DNA from: Micromonospora sp. NBC_01813
GTDB lineage: Bacteria > Actinomycetota > Actinomycetes > Mycobacteriales > Micromonosporaceae
Length of the DNA stretch: 64,000 nt
Reading direction: 5' to 3'
Assembly (NCBI RefSeq): GCF_035917335.1
Contig: NZ_CP109067.1
Coordinates: 6,571,001 to 6,635,000, forward strand
The notes beneath the pieces are model-generated. The model was not told the origin of the DNA. It did no database searches and saw only the letters and a list, made by a program, of their open reading frames with translations. Made by a program: the position numbers and the translations under genes. This document shows positions 43,445 through 51,711 of the stretch, in pieces (the first letter of the stretch is position 1; every line of letters starts with the position of its first letter).

Positions 43445-43597
43445 TCAGCGTGGCGTACGGCTGCCCGGCCGGACCCAGGTCCAGATGCAGTAGACCAGCC
43501 AGCCCAACGCGAGCGCGGTCGCCAGCGGCCGCAGACCGACCGAGTTCAGCAGGATGACCAGCGCCAACACGACCAGCCACGGAATGAAAGCCTTCAC
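43445..43597 (-). CDS. 50-residue membrane protein
   Basis: GTG at 43597 opens a frame of 50 residues, short of the usual length cut-off. Two membrane helices (about 3-18, FIPWLVVLALVILLNS, and 26-41, TALALGWLVYCIWTWV) are joined by a short loop, with a basic end (RPGSRTPR). The composition is convincing, though the ribosome site is weak. It is directly downstream of the RDD gene by 24 bp, so probably in its operon. Confidence 0.55.
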   Translation of the reverse strand: MKAFIPWLVVLALVILLNSVGLRPLATALALGWLVYCIWTWVRPGSRTPR

Positions 43598-43621
43598 CGC
43601 ACCGATGCTGCCACACCCCGC

Positions 43622-44815
43622 TCAGGATCCGGGCGGTCCAGCCGCCCCCGATTCAGCCGCCCCCGATCCGGCCGACGGCTGATCGGCCGGATCGGGGGCG
43701 GCTGTCCGCAACGTGCTGGCGACCGGCGGACGACGGACCCCGGTCCAGTCCGGCTGACCACCGGTCGGGCCGAGCCACGGCGGCCGTGGCCAGCTCTCCT
43801 GCGGCCACTCGGGTCCGGTGCGCTGCGCCGGGGCGGCCGGCCCCCGCCACTGCTCCGGCACCGGCGACTGCTCCACCGGTGCCAGGGCGACGCCGAACCC
43901 GGCACCGGACCGGCTGACCGGCACAGCCGGGCGCAGCGCGCTCGCCCGGGTCGGGCTGAGCCCCGTCAACTCCGGCCACAGCGTCGCGGTCACCGCACGG
44001 CTGCGCGCCAGCCGCTGCCCGGCGCGGCGGTGCCGCTCCGCGAGGACCGCCGCGAGGTAGGCCCAGCCGGGCAACCCGGCCGGCGGCGGTGGTGCGGTCA
44101 CCGCCGCCACCTCCGCGGCGAGCATCCGTACCAGCTGCGACCGGGCCGGCTCGGCGAACCCGTGACCCCTGGCCAGCAGATGCCGCACCGACAGCGCGAG
44201 CTCGTCGTCGAGCCGGGTCAGGTCGAGGGTACGAGCCCAGTCGGCAAGGGCCGACGGCATTCCAGGCACCCAACCCCAGGACGCCTGGACACGGTCGTGC
44301 ACCACCAGCGTGCCCGCCGCCAGGTCGCCGAGCCGCTTGCCCTGACCGTTCGCCAACATCGTCACCAGACTCGCGACCCAGGTGAACGGTGGCAGCAACA
44401 AACCCGGCCACTCGGCGGCCACCCCGACCAGGTTGCGGGTCAGTGCGTGCCGGAAGTGCGGCGGCCCGCCGTCGTCGCGTACCACCCGGATCCCGACCGC
44501 CATCTTGCCGACCGTACGGCCGTTGTTGAGGGTTTCGCACAGCACCGGGTACCCGAGCAGCACCGTGATGACGCCGATGGTGAGCAACGCCTGCCCCAGC
44601 GCCTCGTCCACCTCGATGGAAGGGCGCAGCGAGGAGAGCAGCAGGCCGGCGAAGACCACCAGCACCAGGGCGATCGCCGCCTGCACGATGAGGTCGAACA
44701 GCAGCGCCAACACCCGTGAACCGACCCTGGCCAGCCGTACCTCGACCTCGACGGCCTCGCCACCGACCAGCCTGGTGCCCCCGGTTGTCTGCACGGTCAC
44801 CCCGTCAGTGAACAC
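43622..44815 (-). CDS. RDD-family membrane protein
   Basis: The protein has 397 residues. The RDD domain occupies about 15-160 with RVGSRVLALLFDLIVQAAIA, TVGKMAVGIRVVRDDGGPP and a third helix; a soluble region follows (about 170-300) and a Pro-rich disordered tail (about 300-397). RDD proteins are thought to be transporters or regulators; several are sodium or ligand export related. The start at GTG 44815 lies next to that of the SpoIIM-like gene on the other strand, so the divergent promoters overlap. Confidence 0.85.
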   Translation of the reverse strand: MFTDGVTVQTTGGTRLVGGEAVEVEVRLARVGSRVLALLFDLIVQAAIALVLVVFAGLLLSSLRPSIEVDEALGQALLTIGVITVLLGYPVLCETLNNGRTVGKMAVGIRVVRDDGGPPHFRHALTRNLVGVAAEWPGLLLPPFTWVASLVTMLANGQGKRLGDLAAGTLVVHDRVQASWGWVPGMPSALADWARTLDLTRLDDELALSVRHLLARGHGFAEPARSQLVRMLAAEVAAVTAPPPPAGLPGWAYLAAVLAERHRRAGQRLARSRAVTATLWPELTGLSPTRASALRPAVPVSRSGAGFGVALAPVEQSPVPEQWRGPAAPAQRTGPEWPQESWPRPPWLGPTGGQPDWTGVRRPPVASTLRTAAPDPADQPSAGSGAAESGAAGPPGS

Positions 44816-44834
44816 TATGGGTCGGGAGGTGGCC

Positions 44835-45788
44835 GTGGACCTCGACGCGTACGTGGCCGAGCACGAGCCGCAATGGCGGCGCCTCGAACAGCTCGTCCGT
44901 GGCCGGCAACTCTCCGTCGGCGAAGTCGACGAGTTGGTGGCGCTCTACCAGCGTACCGCCACGCACTTGTCGGTCGTCCGGAGCCGGTCGCCGGATCCGG
45001 CGCTGGTGGCCCGACTCTCCGGGCTGGTGCTGGCCGCCCGGTCGCGGCTGACCGGCGCGCGGACGGTGCGATGGGCGCAGGTCGGCAGGTTCTTCACCAC
45101 CGACTTCCCGCAGGCGGTCTTCCGGGCGGCGCCGTGGTGGGGTGCGGTGGCGGTCGGGTTCTGCGCGCTGACCGGATTCCTGATGTGGTGGGTGGCCGAC
45201 AATCCGGACAGCGCCCGGCTGCTGATCGGCGATCAGGCGGCCAGCGAACTCGCCGAGTCGAGCTTCGCCGGCTACTACACCCAGTACGCCGCACCGAACT
45301 TCGCCGTCCAGTTGTTCACCCACAACTCCTGGTTGGCCGCGCAGTGTCTGGCCGCCGGGATCCTGGTGCTTCCGGTGCTGTACCTGCTCTGGATGAACGC
45401 GCTGAACATCGGAGTGACCGGCGGGGTGATGATCTCCTACGACCGGGCGGACGTCTTCTTCGGCCTGATCACCCCGCACGGGCTGCTCGAACTCACCGGG
45501 GTGTTCATCGCCGCCGGGGTGGGGCTGCGGATCGGCGGCGCGTGGATCTCACCGCCCGCGCACCTGAGTCGGAGCCGGGCAGTGGCGCAGGCCGGCCTCT
45601 CCGGGGTGCTGGTGGCCCTCGGCCTGGTGCTGGTGTTCGCGGCCGCCGGGCTGATCGAGGCGTTCGTCACCCCGGCACCGTTGCCGACCTGGCTGCGGGT
45701 CGGGATCGGCGCCTCGGTCTGGCTCGCCTTCCTCGGCTACGTCGTCACCTGCGGCTCCCGCCGCTCCCGCCGCCACCCGCTCTCATGA
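44835..45788 (+). CDS. SpoIIM-like stage II sporulation family membrane protein
   Basis: The protein has 317 residues from GTG at 44835, six bases after GGGAGG; ATG at 44817 is an alternative. A charged N-terminus (about 1-80) is followed by about six membrane helices, with the SpoIIM landmarks NNSxxA-like FTHNSWLAAQCLAAGILVL and LITPHGLLELTGVFIAAG. In actinobacteria this gene adjoins RDD and DUF58-MoxR genes, as it does here. The role in peptidoglycan or membrane remodelling is inferred from the Bacillus relative. Its TGA lies inside palindromic element B. Confidence 0.85.
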   Translation: MDLDAYVAEHEPQWRRLEQLVRGRQLSVGEVDELVALYQRTATHLSVVRSRSPDPALVARLSGLVLAARSRLTGARTVRWAQVGRFFTTDFPQAVFRAAPWWGAVAVGFCALTGFLMWWVADNPDSARLLIGDQAASELAESSFAGYYTQYAAPNFAVQLFTHNSWLAAQCLAAGILVLPVLYLLWMNALNIGVTGGVMISYDRADVFFGLITPHGLLELTGVFIAAGVGLRIGGAWISPPAHLSRSRAVAQAGLSGVLVALGLVLVFAAAGLIEAFVTPAPLPTWLRVGIGASVWLAFLGYVVTCGSRRSRRHPLS

Positions 45789-45863
45789 TCGCGACGATCT
45801 TGCAGTTATCGAGAGGATTTGTCCAAGATGTCCATCGATAAGTGCAAGATCGTCGCGATCTTG
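45784..45863. repeat. 80-bp palindromic element, copy B
   Basis: It has the same 18-bp arms as copy A (45787-45804 and 45843-45860) and the loop GAGGATTTGTCCAAGATG. As in copy A the host gene ends TCA-TGA inside the left arm, giving a terminal serine. Confidence 0.88.
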
Positions 45864-45990
45864 GTAGTTGGCTAGGACTGCATGCACACGGTCGGGTGGG
45901 AAGGCAGGGTTATCCACAGGTAGTCGGTTCATCCACAGGTTGGCTCGCTGCACCGGCCGACGCAATCACCAGGGCAGCAGTGTGTCGCGG

Positions 45991-46860
45991 ATGGATGACG
46001 TGGCACGCTACCGGGCACTTCGAGCCACCGGGGTCGGCGAAGGCGAGATCCGAGGGCTTCTCGACCGCGGCCAGCTGTGGCGGCCCTTCAACGACACGTA
46101 TCTGCCCGCGACCGTTGCGCGGCAACTCCCGTACGCCCGCCTGCGGGCACTGTCGGCCCGGCTGCCGCCGACCGCGTTGATCTGCCGGCAGAGCGCCGCG
46201 TTCCTGCACGGCTTCGGCGACTTCGTCGCTGCGCCGAAGGACGACCGAGTACACGTGATGTTGCCAGCCGGCGTCGCGCGGCCCAGGTTCCGTGGCGTGA
46301 TCATCCACGAGACGGCACTGCCGGCCGAGCCTTGCCTGGTCGATGGGGTGGCCTGTACGTCACCCGCACGTACGGCCGTCGACCTGGCACGGACATCTTC
46401 CCGGATGGACGCCCTGCCGGCCCTCGACGGCGCGCTACGACTGGGCGGATGTGACATCGAAGACCTCGCGCTTGAGGTGGCGATGCACTCCGGCCTGCCC
46501 GGCGTGGTGATGGTGCGTGACCTGCTGCGCTGGGTCGATGCGGGCGCGCAGTGCCGGCAGGAGAGTCAGCTGCGGCTGATCGTGACGGACGGCGACCTGC
46601 CGCGCCCGCAAACTCAGATCAAGGTTCTCGACGGGCCGTTCGTCACCCGGTACGTGATCGATCTCGGCTGGGAGGAATCGCGGGTCGGCGCCGAGTATGA
46701 CGGCCGGTCGCATCTCACCGCCGAGCGCGCCCAACACGATCGCGAGCGACACAACTGGCTGGCCGCCCGGGGCTGGCGGATGCGCTACTTCACGGCCGTC
46801 GACATCTACCGACGCCCGCGACGCGTTGTCGCAGTGCTACGCCAGGCACTTTCCAGCTAG
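45991..46860 (+). CDS. DUF559-domain (endonuclease-like) protein with AbiEi-like N-terminus
   Basis: The protein has 289 residues from ATG at 45991. The N-terminus has an AbiEi-like winged helix (about 1-95: LRATGVGEGEIRGLLDRGQL) and the centre an IIHETALPAEP motif. The C-terminal region (about 180-285) shows the DUF559 core: QESQLRLIV, VIDLGWEESRVGAEYDGRSH and ERHNWLAARGWRMRYF, of the very-short-patch-repair nuclease type. Such fusions are common in actinobacteria and thought to be defence-related, but the activity is unproven. It is flanked on both sides by palindromic elements (B and C). Confidence 0.75.
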   Translation: MDDVARYRALRATGVGEGEIRGLLDRGQLWRPFNDTYLPATVARQLPYARLRALSARLPPTALICRQSAAFLHGFGDFVAAPKDDRVHVMLPAGVARPRFRGVIIHETALPAEPCLVDGVACTSPARTAVDLARTSSRMDALPALDGALRLGGCDIEDLALEVAMHSGLPGVVMVRDLLRWVDAGAQCRQESQLRLIVTDGDLPRPQTQIKVLDGPFVTRYVIDLGWEESRVGAEYDGRSHLTAERAQHDRERHNWLAARGWRMRYFTAVDIYRRPRRVVAVLRQALSS

Positions 46861-46886
46861 CACCATCCCACCGCCAGCTCCACCTC

Positions 46887-46966
46887 CATGATCGCGACGA
46901 TCTTGCACTTATCGATGGACATTTTGGACAAATCCTCTCGATAACTGCAAGATCGTCGCGATCTTG
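46887..46966. repeat. 80-bp palindromic element, copy C (inverted)
   Basis: It has the same 18-bp arms (46890-46907 and 46946-46963). Read on the other strand, the loop differs from copy B at a single base near the centre. It lies between convergent gene ends (46860 and 46990). Confidence 0.88.
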
Positions 46967-46989
46967 AGAGGGGGGGCGGGGTGGCGGGG

Positions 46990-48408
46990 TCAGAGGCGGC
47001 CGAGGAGTTTGAGGTGCAGGTAGAGGTCGGCGAGTCGACTGGCGAAGGTGGCCGGTGGCGCGTCGAGGACCAGCACCCCGTACCGGCTGAGGGCGGTGCG
47101 GATCCGGTCCCGTTCGCCGGCGGTACGCCAGGCGGCCGCGGCGGCGTACACGTCACCGACGTCTCGCGGCGGCTCGTCGATCAACGCGGTCAGCGTCGGA
47201 TCCTGCACCGAGGCGACCACGACCTGGTGGCGGGCGGCGAGCTGCGGTAACACCGGCAGCAACCCGTCGCCGAGCGCGCCCGGCTCCAGCGCGGTGCAGA
47301 GCACCACCAGCGCCCGCTTGCTCTCCCGGCGCAGCACCTCGCCGACCACCAGCTCGTAGTCGGTCTCGGCGAGGGTCGGTCGCAGCGGAGCCAACGCCCC
47401 GACCAGTCGGGGCATCAGCAACTGTCGACTGGTGCCGGAGACCGCCGCCCGTACCGCCGAGTCGACGGCCAGCAGGTCGACCCGGTCACCGGCGCGGTTG
47501 GCCAGCGCCGCCAGCAGCAACGCGGCGTCGATCGTCACGTCCAGCCGTGGCTCGTCGCCGATCCGGGCGGCCGAGGTCCGCCCGGTGTCCAGCACGCACA
47601 CCACCCGCCGGTCCCGCTCGGGGCGCCAGGTCCGCACGAGTACGTCGGCCCGGCGGGCGCTCGCCCGCCAGTCGATCGACCGGACGTCGTCGCCGACGAC
47701 GTACTCCCGCAGGTTGTCGAACTCGGTCCCCTGGCCACGGCCCCGGGTGGCCCGCATGCCGTCGATCACCCGCAACCGGGCCACCTTCTCCGGAAGTAGC
47801 CGTCGGGAGTCGAACCGGGGGAGCACCCGCAGTGTCCACGGCGGGGTCACCGGTCGTCCGCGCCGCTGGCGGAATGCCAGCCCCAGCGGCCCGACCGAGC
47901 GTACGGTCACGTCGGCGGCGGGCCGGTCGCCGCGTCTGGTCGGGGTCAGCCGGGCTGGCAACGCCACGGCCGAGCCGGGCGTCAGCCGTACCTGCCACAC
48001 CGGGCCGCCGGTGCGCTCGGGGGTGCCGGCGGCCGGGCGAGCCGACGAGCGAGCCGGCGGCGGATCGGCCGGTTCGGCGGCCGGCGAACCGGCGGTCGGC
48101 GGGTCGGCGACCGGTGCGGCGGCGACGGCCCCGGCGGACGGGGTCCACGCATCGCGTACCTGGGCATGTAGCCGTCGCCGGGAATCGTTGCGCAGCCACA
48201 GGGTGACCGTGGCCGACGTACCGAGCCAGCTGGTGCGATCTCCCTCGCGGCGCAGGGCCAGTCTGCCCAGCGGTGCGGCCAGCAGCAGGTCGACCAGGGT
48301 CAGGCCGGCCACCGTCGCGGTCACGACGAGCAGGCCGAGCCAGGGCGACGGCCACCAGGGCAGGGTGAACGCCCCGAGACCGAGCAGCGCGGCCACCCGG
48401 GCGGTCAC
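46990..48408 (-). CDS. DUF58 protein
   Basis: The protein has 472 residues from GTG at 48408, which overlaps the MoxR stop (GTGA). Two membrane helices (about 4-20 and 25-45) precede a Pro/Ala-rich insert (about 95-160). The DUF58 core is visible as DNLREYVVGDDVRSIDWRAS (about 235-254) and a von Willebrand-like RRVVCVLDTGRTSA. DUF58 proteins work with MoxR ATPases in complex assembly, with a metal site in their vWA-like fold. The insert is longer than usual. Confidence 0.88.
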   Translation of the reverse strand: MTARVAALLGLGAFTLPWWPSPWLGLLVVTATVAGLTLVDLLLAAPLGRLALRREGDRTSWLGTSATVTLWLRNDSRRRLHAQVRDAWTPSAGAVAAAPVADPPTAGSPAAEPADPPPARSSARPAAGTPERTGGPVWQVRLTPGSAVALPARLTPTRRGDRPAADVTVRSVGPLGLAFRQRRGRPVTPPWTLRVLPRFDSRRLLPEKVARLRVIDGMRATRGRGQGTEFDNLREYVVGDDVRSIDWRASARRADVLVRTWRPERDRRVVCVLDTGRTSAARIGDEPRLDVTIDAALLLAALANRAGDRVDLLAVDSAVRAAVSGTSRQLLMPRLVGALAPLRPTLAETDYELVVGEVLRRESKRALVVLCTALEPGALGDGLLPVLPQLAARHQVVVASVQDPTLTALIDEPPRDVGDVYAAAAAWRTAGERDRIRTALSRYGVLVLDAPPATFASRLADLYLHLKLLGRL

Positions 48409-49406
48409 CGCGGTGTCGGTACGGTGCCGAGCACCGCGTCTAGTACGCCGTCCGCGGTGACCCCTTCCAGTTCGGCCTCGGGCCGCAGCCTGACCCGGTG
48501 CCGCAGGGTCGCCCGGGTGACCGACTTGACGTCGTCGGGGGTCACGTAGTCGCGGCCGGCCAACCACCCCCAGGCCTTGGCGGTGTTCAGCAGCGCCGTC
48601 GTGCCCCGGGGCGAAGCGCCCAGTGACAGCGCCGGCGACATCCGGGTGGCCCGGCACAGGTCCACGATGTAGCCGAAGACTTCTTCGCTGACCCGCACCT
48701 GGCCTACCGCCCGTCGCGCCGCGGCCAGGTCGGCGGCGGTGGCGACCGGGCGTACCCCGGCGGCGGCCAGATCGGACGGGTCGAAGCCCCGGTGGTGTGC
48801 GCGCAGTACGCCGAGCTCCTCCTCACGGCTGGGCAACGGCACGGCGAGTTTGAGGAGAAACCGGTCCAGCTGTGCCTCGGGCAGCGGGTAGGTGCCTTCG
48901 TACTCGATCGGGTTCTGGGTCGCGGCCACGACGAACGGCGTCGGTAGCGGCCGGGCCACCCCTTCGACCGACACCTGACGCTCCTCCATCACCTCCAGCA
49001 ACGCCGACTGGGTCTTCGGCGGAGTCCGGTTGATCTCGTCGGCGAGCAGCAGGTTGGTGAAGACCGGACCCTGCCGGAAGGTGAAGGCGGCGGTGCGCGG
49101 GTCGAAGATCAGCGAGCCGGTGACATCGCCGGGCATCAGGTCCGGGGTGAACTGCAGCCGCTTCGTGTCCAGGTCGAGTGCGGCGGCGAAGGCGCGTACC
49201 AGCAGCGTCTTCGCGACGCCGGGCACACCTTCGAGCAGTACGTGGCCCCGACAGAGCAGGGCGATCACGAGTCCGGTGACCACGGCGTCCTGCCCGACCA
49301 CGGCCTTGCCGACCTCGGTCCGCAGCCGTCGGAGCGCCTCCCTGGCCTCGTCTTCGCCGGCCAGCGGGCCACTCGTCGCCGGGCCGGCCGTGCTGGATTG
49401 ACTCAC
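48405..49406 (-). CDS. MoxR-family AAA+ ATPase
   Basis: The protein has 333 residues from GTG at 49406, a start that overlaps the DUF4350 stop (GTGA) and follows GGAGAG. Walker A GVPGVAKT (about 60-67), Walker B LLLADEIN, sensor 1 AATQNPIEYEG and the arginine-bearing YPLPEAQLDRFLL are all present. It is the chaperone ATPase of the DUF58-MoxR-DUF4350-DUF4129 operon, whose targets are still poorly defined. Complete and likely active. Confidence 0.92.
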   Translation of the reverse strand: MSQSSTAGPATSGPLAGEDEAREALRRLRTEVGKAVVGQDAVVTGLVIALLCRGHVLLEGVPGVAKTLLVRAFAAALDLDTKRLQFTPDLMPGDVTGSLIFDPRTAAFTFRQGPVFTNLLLADEINRTPPKTQSALLEVMEERQVSVEGVARPLPTPFVVAATQNPIEYEGTYPLPEAQLDRFLLKLAVPLPSREEELGVLRAHHRGFDPSDLAAAGVRPVATAADLAAARRAVGQVRVSEEVFGYIVDLCRATRMSPALSLGASPRGTTALLNTAKAWGWLAGRDYVTPDDVKSVTRATLRHRVRLRPEAELEGVTADGVLDAVLGTVPTPR

Positions 49407-50845
49407 CGCTGCTCTCCTTCGCTGTCGGATGGTGCTCGGGGTGCCGGCGTACCAGGCCCGCGACCGCCACCGGGCCCGGGCGGGTTCGGCGGCGTGGGTG
49501 GGTCCGGCGGCGCGGGTGGGTCCGGCGACCCGACCGGGTCCACCGGCCCGGCCGGTGGTCCGGCGACTGCGTCGTGCAGTGCGGCCAGGCGTCGCCCCAG
49601 CTCCAGCAGGTCGGCATCGGTGGTCGGGGGTGGACCGTACAACAGCGCGTCGATCGGCTCGGGCGGCTGGCCGGTGTGGCGGGCGACCGCGGCGACCACG
49701 TCGGCGGGGGTGGGTCGCCGGGTGAGCGCGAGGAGCGGGACCAGCCGGGCCAGCGTGGCGGTCCGCACGGCGTTGGCCGTCGGCTCGCGCCCCCTGACCC
49801 GGCGGTAGAGCCGGCCACGGCCGAGCACCGTCTCCGCCGCCGCGACGCGCACCGGCAGCGGCTCGGTCACCGGTGGCCCGAGTCGGCGGGACCGCCAGAA
49901 CGCCAGGGCCAGCACCGCCAGCGCCAGCTGGACGAGCAGCGCCCAGAACCAGGCGGGGAAGGCGTCCAGCAGCGGGTTTCCGGCGTTGCCGGCATCGGCG
50001 GTGGTCGGCCTGCCGGGCGTCGGGGTCTGTCCGGGGCCGGCCTCGGGGCTCGCGTCCGCCGTGGAGGGTTCGGCCTCCGGCAGCCACGGCGCGGTGGGTT
50101 GCCCGGGTTGGGTCGGCGGGGTGTCCGGGCGGGCGAGGTCGAGCCACACCACTGTCGGGCGGGTGCCGAGCAGGCCGGTGGCGAAGTCCGCGTTGCGGTG
50201 TTCGGCGAAGCGTCCGTTACGGAACGGGTCGCTCGCCCCGACCACCACCAGTTCGGTCTGTCCCCAGGCGAGCCGGGCCAGGCCGGCGTCGTAGCAGCGG
50301 TCTACCCGGTCCGGATCCACCCCGGTCGGCGCGACGTAGCGCTGCCGCAGCGCGGCGGCTGGCCCGGTGCTGGCCACCTCCGGCAGAGCGCAGGGGCGTC
50401 CGTCGAGGTCCGGGCCGCTGGCCTTGGCCGCCCACCGGCGCACGCCCCGACCGATCGGCACCGGGTCGCCGTGCAGCAGCCGGGCCGGCGGGTCGATCAT
50501 GACCACCCGGCTCCCGACCGGCAGCCGGGCGAGTACCTGCAGGTAGTCGGGGTGGACCAGAGTGGGAGCGGGGATGAACAGGGTGGTCGGGCCGGCCTGT
50601 GCCGCACTGATCGCCTCGGCGGTGCGACGCGCGGTCCGTACGTTCAGGTTCTGGTCGCGTAGCGCGGCGGCGAGCCGACTCGCGCCGTCGGGCGCGGTGT
50701 TGGTGGGGGACAGGAAGCCGGGCCGCGTCGGGTCCGGGTGCTCGAGTTGGTACGCGACGAGGGTCCCGGCGAGCAGCGCCGCCGCGACCACGAACGGGAC
50801 GATGATCCGGAGCGGGCGCCACCGGCGGCGGACCCGGGTCACCAT
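49403..50845 (-). CDS. DUF4350 membrane protein
   Basis: The protein has 480 residues from ATG at 50845 (AAGGA upstream). One N-terminal membrane helix (about 14-33) is followed by an extracytoplasmic domain (about 50-250, with RLPVGSRVVMIDPPARLL and LVVVGASDPFRNGRFAEH), a second helix (about 315-335) and a cytoplasmic region (about 345-440). The C-terminus is Pro/Gly-rich and disordered. Genes of this type sit between MoxR and DUF4129, as here, overlapping both neighbours. Confidence 0.85.
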   Translation of the reverse strand: MVTRVRRRWRPLRIIVPFVVAAALLAGTLVAYQLEHPDPTRPGFLSPTNTAPDGASRLAAALRDQNLNVRTARRTAEAISAAQAGPTTLFIPAPTLVHPDYLQVLARLPVGSRVVMIDPPARLLHGDPVPIGRGVRRWAAKASGPDLDGRPCALPEVASTGPAAALRQRYVAPTGVDPDRVDRCYDAGLARLAWGQTELVVVGASDPFRNGRFAEHRNADFATGLLGTRPTVVWLDLARPDTPPTQPGQPTAPWLPEAEPSTADASPEAGPGQTPTPGRPTTADAGNAGNPLLDAFPAWFWALLVQLALAVLALAFWRSRRLGPPVTEPLPVRVAAAETVLGRGRLYRRVRGREPTANAVRTATLARLVPLLALTRRPTPADVVAAVARHTGQPPEPIDALLYGPPPTTDADLLELGRRLAALHDAVAGPPAGPVDPVGSPDPPAPPDPPTPPNPPGPGGGRGPGTPAPRAPSDSEGEQR

Positions 50846-51711
50846 CGGGTGTCCTTCAGCCTGATCGGGCGGGCGTCGGCCAGCGGGCCGGCCAGCGGGG
50901 CGGCCAGCGGGCCGGGCGGATCGGTTGCTGGCCGATCGGTGGCTGGTCGCGCCTGGTCCAGGGCGGTGCGTAGCTGACCGGCGAGTTCCCGCATCCGGTC
51001 GTCGTGGCGGGGCAGGGCGGGGCGGCTGCCGTACCAGAGTTCGCTGAAGATGCCGCCGGCCTCGGCCAGGACTTTCCGGGTGGCCGGTGCCACCCGGGCG
51101 GTGGCGGTGGTGAACTCGGTGAGCGTCCAGCCGGGTCGGTCGGTGACCACGCCTCGCTCGGTGGCCTCCCGGATCATGGCGCGTAGCCGTTCCCGGATGG
51201 CCTCGGCGTACCGGCCCTGGGCGGCGAGCCGGTCCGCGAGGCCGGCCGGCGGGTCGAACGGTACGTCGTCGTGCGCCGGTCTCGGCCCGGTCGCCTCGGC
51301 GGGGTCTTGCCGCGGTCGGCGTCGGAGCAGGCCGAGGAGCCGACGCCACGCTGCGGGCAGCCAGTCCCGGGGGTCGAGTAGCGCCGCCCACCGGCGGGGC
51401 TGCCACCGGCGCGGCGCGGCCCGGCCGTCGCGGCGGCGCAGCCAACGCCGGGACCTCAGCTTGCGCAGCCAGCCGTGGGCGGCCCCGGTCAGCCGGGCCG
51501 CCTGGGACCGGACCCAGCGCAGCAGCTGGGCCGAGCGGTGCCCGACGGCGAGCCAGTGCCGCCGGCGCGGCAGCCAACTCGGCCACGCGTACCAGCCGGC
51601 GGCCACCAGGGCGGCGGCGCCGAGCAGCGCCAGCGCGGCCAGCGGCAACGGCAGCAGGTCCCCGACGGCGGCGACGGCTTCGGTCCACCACCGGCTCAGT
51701 TCTCCGATCAC
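50839..51711 (-). CDS. DUF4129 protein
   Basis: The protein has 290 residues from GTG at 51711. One membrane helix near the N-terminus (about 18-40) is followed by a very Arg/Trp-rich segment (about 45-135) and then the DUF4129 domain (about 155-250, with AIRERLRAMIREATERG, WTLTEF and GGIFSELWYG). DUF4129 domains also occur at the end of transglutaminase-like proteins. It overlaps DUF4350 by 7 bp. Confidence 0.83.
   Translation of the reverse strand: MIGELSRWWTEAVAAVGDLLPLPLAALALLGAAALVAAGWYAWPSWLPRRRHWLAVGHRSAQLLRWVRSQAARLTGAAHGWLRKLRSRRWLRRRDGRAAPRRWQPRRWAALLDPRDWLPAAWRRLLGLLRRRPRQDPAEATGPRPAHDDVPFDPPAGLADRLAAQGRYAEAIRERLRAMIREATERGVVTDRPGWTLTEFTTATARVAPATRKVLAEAGGIFSELWYGSRPALPRHDDRMRELAGQLRTALDQARPATDRPATDPPGPLAAPLAGPLADARPIRLKDTRW

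Noticed and set aside
43410-43616. 68-residue minus-strand frame
   Set aside because: An overlapping frame at 43445-43597 has two clean membrane helices and better codon use.
45868-45990. Upstream extension of the DUF559 gene
   Set aside because: Composition is not protein-like and it begins near palindrome B; ATG at 45991 fits the domain start.
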